A stretch of DNA of 64,000 bases from assembly GCA_936440205.1 (NCBI GenBank), contig OW387135.1:34450792-34514791 (forward strand), written 5' to 3'. Shown in pieces: positions 59,911-64,000 of the stretch (the stretch's first letter is position 1; each line of letters opens with the position of its first letter). Under the pieces are notes generated by a model. The model had not been told where the DNA came from. It worked only from the letters and a program-made list of their open reading frames with translations, and did no database searches. Origin of the DNA: Lepidonotus clava. Lineage: Eukaryota; Annelida; Polychaeta; Phyllodocida; Polynoidae. The position numbers and the translations under genes were made by a program.

Positions 59911-60009
59911 AAGGCAAGTCACCCAAGATGTCACAGTGAAGTCCAATCTCTCACTGTTGGGCCTCTGCCCCCAACATCAGCTGTTGGCGACGTGTTTCTT
60001 ACTACATCT
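59911..60009 (+). repeat. unrecognised ~100-bp structured module, copy A
   Basis: It starts AAGGCAAGTCACC, then GTCACAGTGAAGT, then the stem-loop CTGTTGGGCCTCTGCCCCCA followed by AC, then GTTGGCGACGTG and a T-rich end. The same order of blocks is found in copies B and C. A stray 13-bp start (AAGGCAAGTGATC) also lies at 59812. I do not recognise it as a known RNA family. Confidence 0.7.
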
Positions 60010-60138
60010 CGTTTTGTTGCATAATAATGTGTACTCTCCCGGAAACCTGTAGAAAATATGAATGAGCACCATCTCTCTTAACGAACAAACACGTGTTTGG
60101 GAGGACAGTTTAGACCCAAGGAATGGCTTTCTTTACTG

Positions 60139-60237
60139 AAGGCAAGTGACCATCGTCACAGTGAACTTTGTGATTCGCTGTTGGGCTCGCCGCCCCCAAC
60201 TGCAGTTGGTGATGATCTCTTATTACATTTCAATGTT
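60139..60237 (+). repeat. unrecognised structured module, copy B
   Basis: AAGGCAAGTGACC, GTCACAGTGAACTT, CTGTTGGGCTCGCCGCCCCC followed by AAC, then GTTGGTGATGATCTC. Identity to A and C is concentrated in the start, in GTCACAG, and in the GTTGGGC/GCCCCCAAC stem. Confidence 0.7.
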
Positions 60238-60288
60238 GAGCAGTGAAAGTCGTATGTGCCCATACCCCAAAGCCCAGTGTTGTAGCTC

Positions 60289-60385
60289 AAGGCAAGTCAA
60301 CCCGTCACAGCAGGAGTTTTTGAACTTGTGCTGTTGGGCAGTGCCCCCAACGCGTGCGTTGGCGATGTTTTTCTCATTATTTTAG
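60289..60385 (+). repeat. unrecognised structured module, copy C
   Basis: AAGGCAAGTCAACC, GTCACAGCAGGAGTT, CTGTTGGGCAGTGCCCCCAA followed by C, then GCGTTGGCGATGTTTTTCTC. The loop of the hairpin differs from A and B while the stem is kept. Confidence 0.7.
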
Positions 60386-60718
60386 ATTTGATAAAACTTT
60401 CAAGTGGTTAAATAACATGAATCTAAGCATAGATCTATGGAAGTTTCCTTGAAGTCTGTTTGTTAGATAAGTGATGGAATAAGTTTATACTATGCATATA
60501 CAATTTTTGTTTAGAAAGTGAAAGTTTAATATTTCAACCGTAGATGCATCTATGAAATAAACTAGTTATTGGCACGGATGAGATGACTATCCACGTGAAA
60601 CCGAATAACCAATATCCTAGACACAGATACATGTGAATTCAACAAAAGAAAACTTGGAAAGAAAAATGGGAAATATGGGAGCGGATTTGTTCTGATATTG
60701 TTTATTTTCATTCCTCAG

Positions 60719-60754
60719 CCACTGCTGGCTTTTGGTATCCCCCTCAAAGTGTAG
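60719..60754 (+). other. candidate 36-nt micro-exon
   Basis: A 36-nt block lies between a pyrimidine-rich acceptor (TTTATTTTCATTCCTCAG) and the donor GTAAGTC; a second donor, GTAAGCG, follows at about 60774. It might belong to a spliced transcript that also uses 58357-58465. No coding assignment is possible. Confidence 0.25.
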
Positions 60755-63700
60755 GTAAGTCGGATGAGTTAAGGTAAGCGACCTTTAACTCGGTTGTTAT
60801 TGCACTCCAAAGCAGTTACAGGTACTTCTTCGCCTGTTAGGTGCCGCCTCGTCTAGGGGATTGACTAGAACTGATAGTATCGTGTTTGTTAAAACGGGGA
60901 GGGGTCCTAGGGTCCTTAAGATCTTCGGCAAACGTGTGTCCTTGGTGATATCTCAATGTATGATGAAAACAAGTTACTTTGTGAAGATTTGAACTTAGTT
61001 CTTAAACTAAAATGTGGTGGGGGTTATTTTCAGAGAAATATTTATAATCAGAAGAACTCTAAACTAATTGTGCATGTTCATCTGGGTAATGTTTTTTTGG
61101 TTGACAGCTAAGATTTGCTTGTACATTTTCCTTATACGCAATGGGTCACTGTTGCACCTAACACGTTACATAATTATAATGATAAGTGCTTGGTTGTTTT
61201 GAAAAAGACTTGCATGGGTTTCTATTCTTGGTTGTAAACAAAAGATTCAATTTGTATATGAACATAGCCTATTTTTTTCACATGCCCAAACAAAATCACG
61301 TGCTTCCTTTGTAAATAATTTCGTATAACATCGGTATAGCTCTAGTTATTAAAGTACAAACTACTATTCGATAATGATCGTAAGTTTGATGGCGGGAAGT
61401 TGAGGGAGACATGGATTTCTTGAAGATTGCTTACCGTACAAATGTTCATTTATCGTGATGTTTAGGTCGTGGAACGCCCCAAGAAGAAAAACGTCACCGC
61501 TCACAAAAACTGTTCGACCTGTAGGTAGGTTGACGAGCGGGTAGGTGACGCTTCTAAACTAGTTGGCCAAACTTGTGTTTAGCCTATCACGGACTAAAAA
61601 TAATGGAGGCTTCAAGGTCTCAGGTGGTGTTCAGAAAAAAATATTATACCATCGTATTCGAAAGTGTCAGAATTATCGAGACTGAACAGCCTAATCGATT
61701 CAACCCCAAAGTTTTTTCTTTAAACAGTGAAACGTATTACTATCAAATTCCGTTTATACACCGTCTGTAAATCTATATAAAGTATTAAAAGTGTACACAC
61801 TTGAATTTGGTGTGACCGAACGTTTATCCACATCTGCAAGTTGTCAAGGAATAAAGTTTTTCAAAATTATGTCGCCCCCTCCCTCCCCGCTAGTTAAAAA
61901 AAAAACTTTTTACTTGAAGCCTCTAGGTTTGTTGTCCTGACCTAAACCCTTAATGACCCAATACTTTGTACCACCAGTCGGTAGCCGGATTCCCCTCATT
62001 GAGTTCCTCTTCAGAATCTATCCAATGACGGAGTTGGGTCAAATCGCCGCACCACGAAATAGCTGAGATATTGATGGAATCAAAACTCGGCACACCTCGT
62101 ACATTCTTATAAAGATGTAATCAATGAATTAAAATATCTAGAGTAATTTTGTTGGAACATGCATGCCACAGTTCGCCTGAGATTCGTCCAAATCCAAGGA
62201 AGTTTATTTTTTCAGGGAAAGGATGCAGAACTCTAATGACCAATTCTAATTGTGACCAAAGTGTATGCAACGTTTTACCAAGATGTATATTACAATTTTG
62301 AGAAGAAACATTAGTATGCCCCCTAGTGTGAAAATTGCAATGCCTTAAATTTTCAAAATTCTTTTTCGGACTTAAGCAGTGGTTGAATAAAATGTATATA
62401 CAGGTTTAAACCAATAGATATGGCACCCGAGTGACAGGTTGAAAATGTATGTTGTTCTTTGCTCACTAGCGCCACCTGCTTCGAAAATTAAAGTTTTCAA
62501 AATCCAAAAAATGTTCAAGCATTGGTAGGGCCTGAAGGCCATTCTTCGAGCATTAACTATGAGATAAACATTGCCTTGTAATTCTCTCCTTAGACTGGTG
62601 TACCATTTCAAACTTAAGATTCTAGAAACCTAATGGATTTCTAATTTGTTCAAACGCCTCACAATCCCTGTAACTGGCATGTCACGCTAGACAAAATATA
62701 TTACCTGTCATTAAAAAAGAACAAGACTAACGGCGATATCTTGAAACGAATTTATCTAAATAATTCAAACGACCACTTTTTTTGTTATTAAACGCTATTA
62801 AAGAAAATATAATAAAAATGGTGAAAAGTATGTCTGCCGTTTGTTATAATTTGAATTCCTTACTTTTCTACGGCGAAAATGCAAATCTTTCGGTTTCCCT
62901 CTTGTTATCAATTTACCGATGGAAATGGTATTTTCTAAACTCATTTAATTCAGTGATGTAAGTTTTCAGCTTTTGGTCTGATTTCAGTTTTTTTTGACTT
63001 CAACACCTCTGATGATAACTTTCAAAAATAAATGTTTGCACGAGGTTTTGTAACATTCAAGGATACTTAGATTTTTGTCATGCATTTTCAGATTTTTTCA
63101 TTGACCCTGACTTGCATTCCTCATCTATAGTTGTCATGGCAAACACGATTTCTTGTACGCAATTAAAGGGTCAAATCTTCAGTTAAAAGTTAGTCAGTAA
63201 GCAGTTGTGGACTACTCTGAGTCTGTTGAGATTGTAAAATTACATTTTGTCACGATCTAATGGAGCTTTTAAATCGGGCGGTTCTTCATACGTGCACATA
63301 TATCCAAGACGTATTTAAGAACAAACAGCTTTAATGAATATATGGATTATTTTTATTAGTTGTCTTTCGAGAACATTGAAAACATTGCTAAGTTTCAATG
63401 ACTGGCAGTAACACCAGTCACCCATCCATCCTTTCCCGCTGGCGCTTCCCTCTTCGGTATGAGGTGACGATGACGCGTCTGTTATCCTGAATAAGGGCCT
63501 TCTATTAATTACATTCGCATATTTTCTTGAATTTTAGACCTCCATCCCTGCATTGTCAGCATTGTGCATGTACCAATATTTCTCCCCACCCTGCGTACAC
63601 TGACAACTAAAGTAAGGCTACCCTATACCTCCACTCTCATTTTCGATGTATTTCACTCTTAAGCTTTCATGGCGGCAATAAGGCATTATTCGATCTGTAA

Positions 63701-64000
63701 TTTTATTTCTGAAAAAAAAACTAATTTTTTCTTTTTGTGACCAAATGCTTACAATACGTAGGCTATTTTTAATTATTAAATTGGGCCCTAGCCCCTAACC
63801 CCCATGTACGGCATTGCATTGGAGCCCCCCACCCACTCCCTACATCCCGCGTTGAAGTGCGCGCAATTAATGGAAGGCCCAAAGAAACCCATCCAAGGTT
63901 GTGCATCTCCCAGGTTTGGAAAAATCCGTCATGGCCATCCCTCTATTTAGCATTTTCTCTTATTAAATCCTGTTTAAAAAGTATGACTTCTTTAACTTTA
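60755..64000. other. gene-free flank
   Basis: AT-rich sequence with no exon, RNA gene or mobile element that I can support, apart from the dispersed repeat copy near 62955-63120. Confidence 0.45.
62955..63120 (+). repeat. second copy of the dispersed repeat at 55892
   Basis: GATGTAAGTTTTCAGC, a GATTTCAGTTTTTTTTGACT block and TTTTCAGATTTTTTCATT followed by GACTTGCATT appear in the same order as in ZNF207 intron 6. Confidence 0.4.

Noticed and set aside
60139-60237. C/D box snoRNA (TGATGA and CTGA seen)
   Set aside because: The boxes are in the wrong order and TGATGA is not kept in copies A and C.

Overview
The window is nuclear DNA of an invertebrate animal. Genes have many short exons with GT/AG introns, the intergenic DNA is AT-rich, and small foldback elements and one LTR retrotransposon are scattered through it. 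The gene set (axonemal dynein, TXNDC15, ELOVL6, ZNF207/BuGZ) is general to metazoans. The repeat content suggests a marine deuterostome such as an echinoderm or hemichordate, but that placement is inference.

Layout. (1) 2102-19955, plus strand: the last 23 exons of an axonemal dynein heavy chain (end of AAA4, stalk, AAA5, AAA6, C-terminal domain); the upstream two thirds lie outside the window. Intronic extras are an 80-bp tandem duplication, a possible in-frame 36-nt cassette exon and a 115-bp copy of part of an exon. (2) 20-24.6 kb: intergenic DNA with five small foldback elements. (3) 24652-29520, minus strand: a complete four-exon TXNDC15 (359 aa), tail-to-tail with the dynein. Intron 1 holds a duplicated cluster of kappaB-like and CRE-like motifs. 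(4) 29521-29743: a compact divergent promoter shared with (5) ELOVL6 (29744-30598, plus strand), a single uninterrupted ORF. (6) 30.6-42 kb: gene-free, with a 441-bp foldback element flanked by 10-bp direct repeats, a tRNA-derived SINE and several copies of a hAT-like MITE family. (7) 42095-50274: a Ty3/gypsy LTR retrotransposon on the minus strand, looking whole and young, inserted into a TA run inside one of those MITEs. (8) 50.4-51.4 kb: a tandem duplication ending at the promoter of (9) ZNF207/BuGZ (51536-57989, plus strand, ten coding exons, 402 aa). (10) 58-64 kb: downstream DNA with candidate extra exons and three diverged copies of an unrecognised ~100-bp module with a conserved stem-loop.

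Functionally, the dynein drives ciliary beating, and TXNDC15 is a membrane thioredoxin-fold protein that vertebrate work ties to cilia. ELOVL6 lengthens C16 fatty acids in the ER, where TXNDC15 is also probably made. ZNF207/BuGZ is a BUB3-binding spindle and splicing factor. I see no evidence that the four act in one pathway, apart from the shared TXNDC15/ELOVL6 promoter region. Exon models were derived by hand from splice-site phase and family similarity and are phase-consistent throughout. No BLAST or RNA evidence was available.
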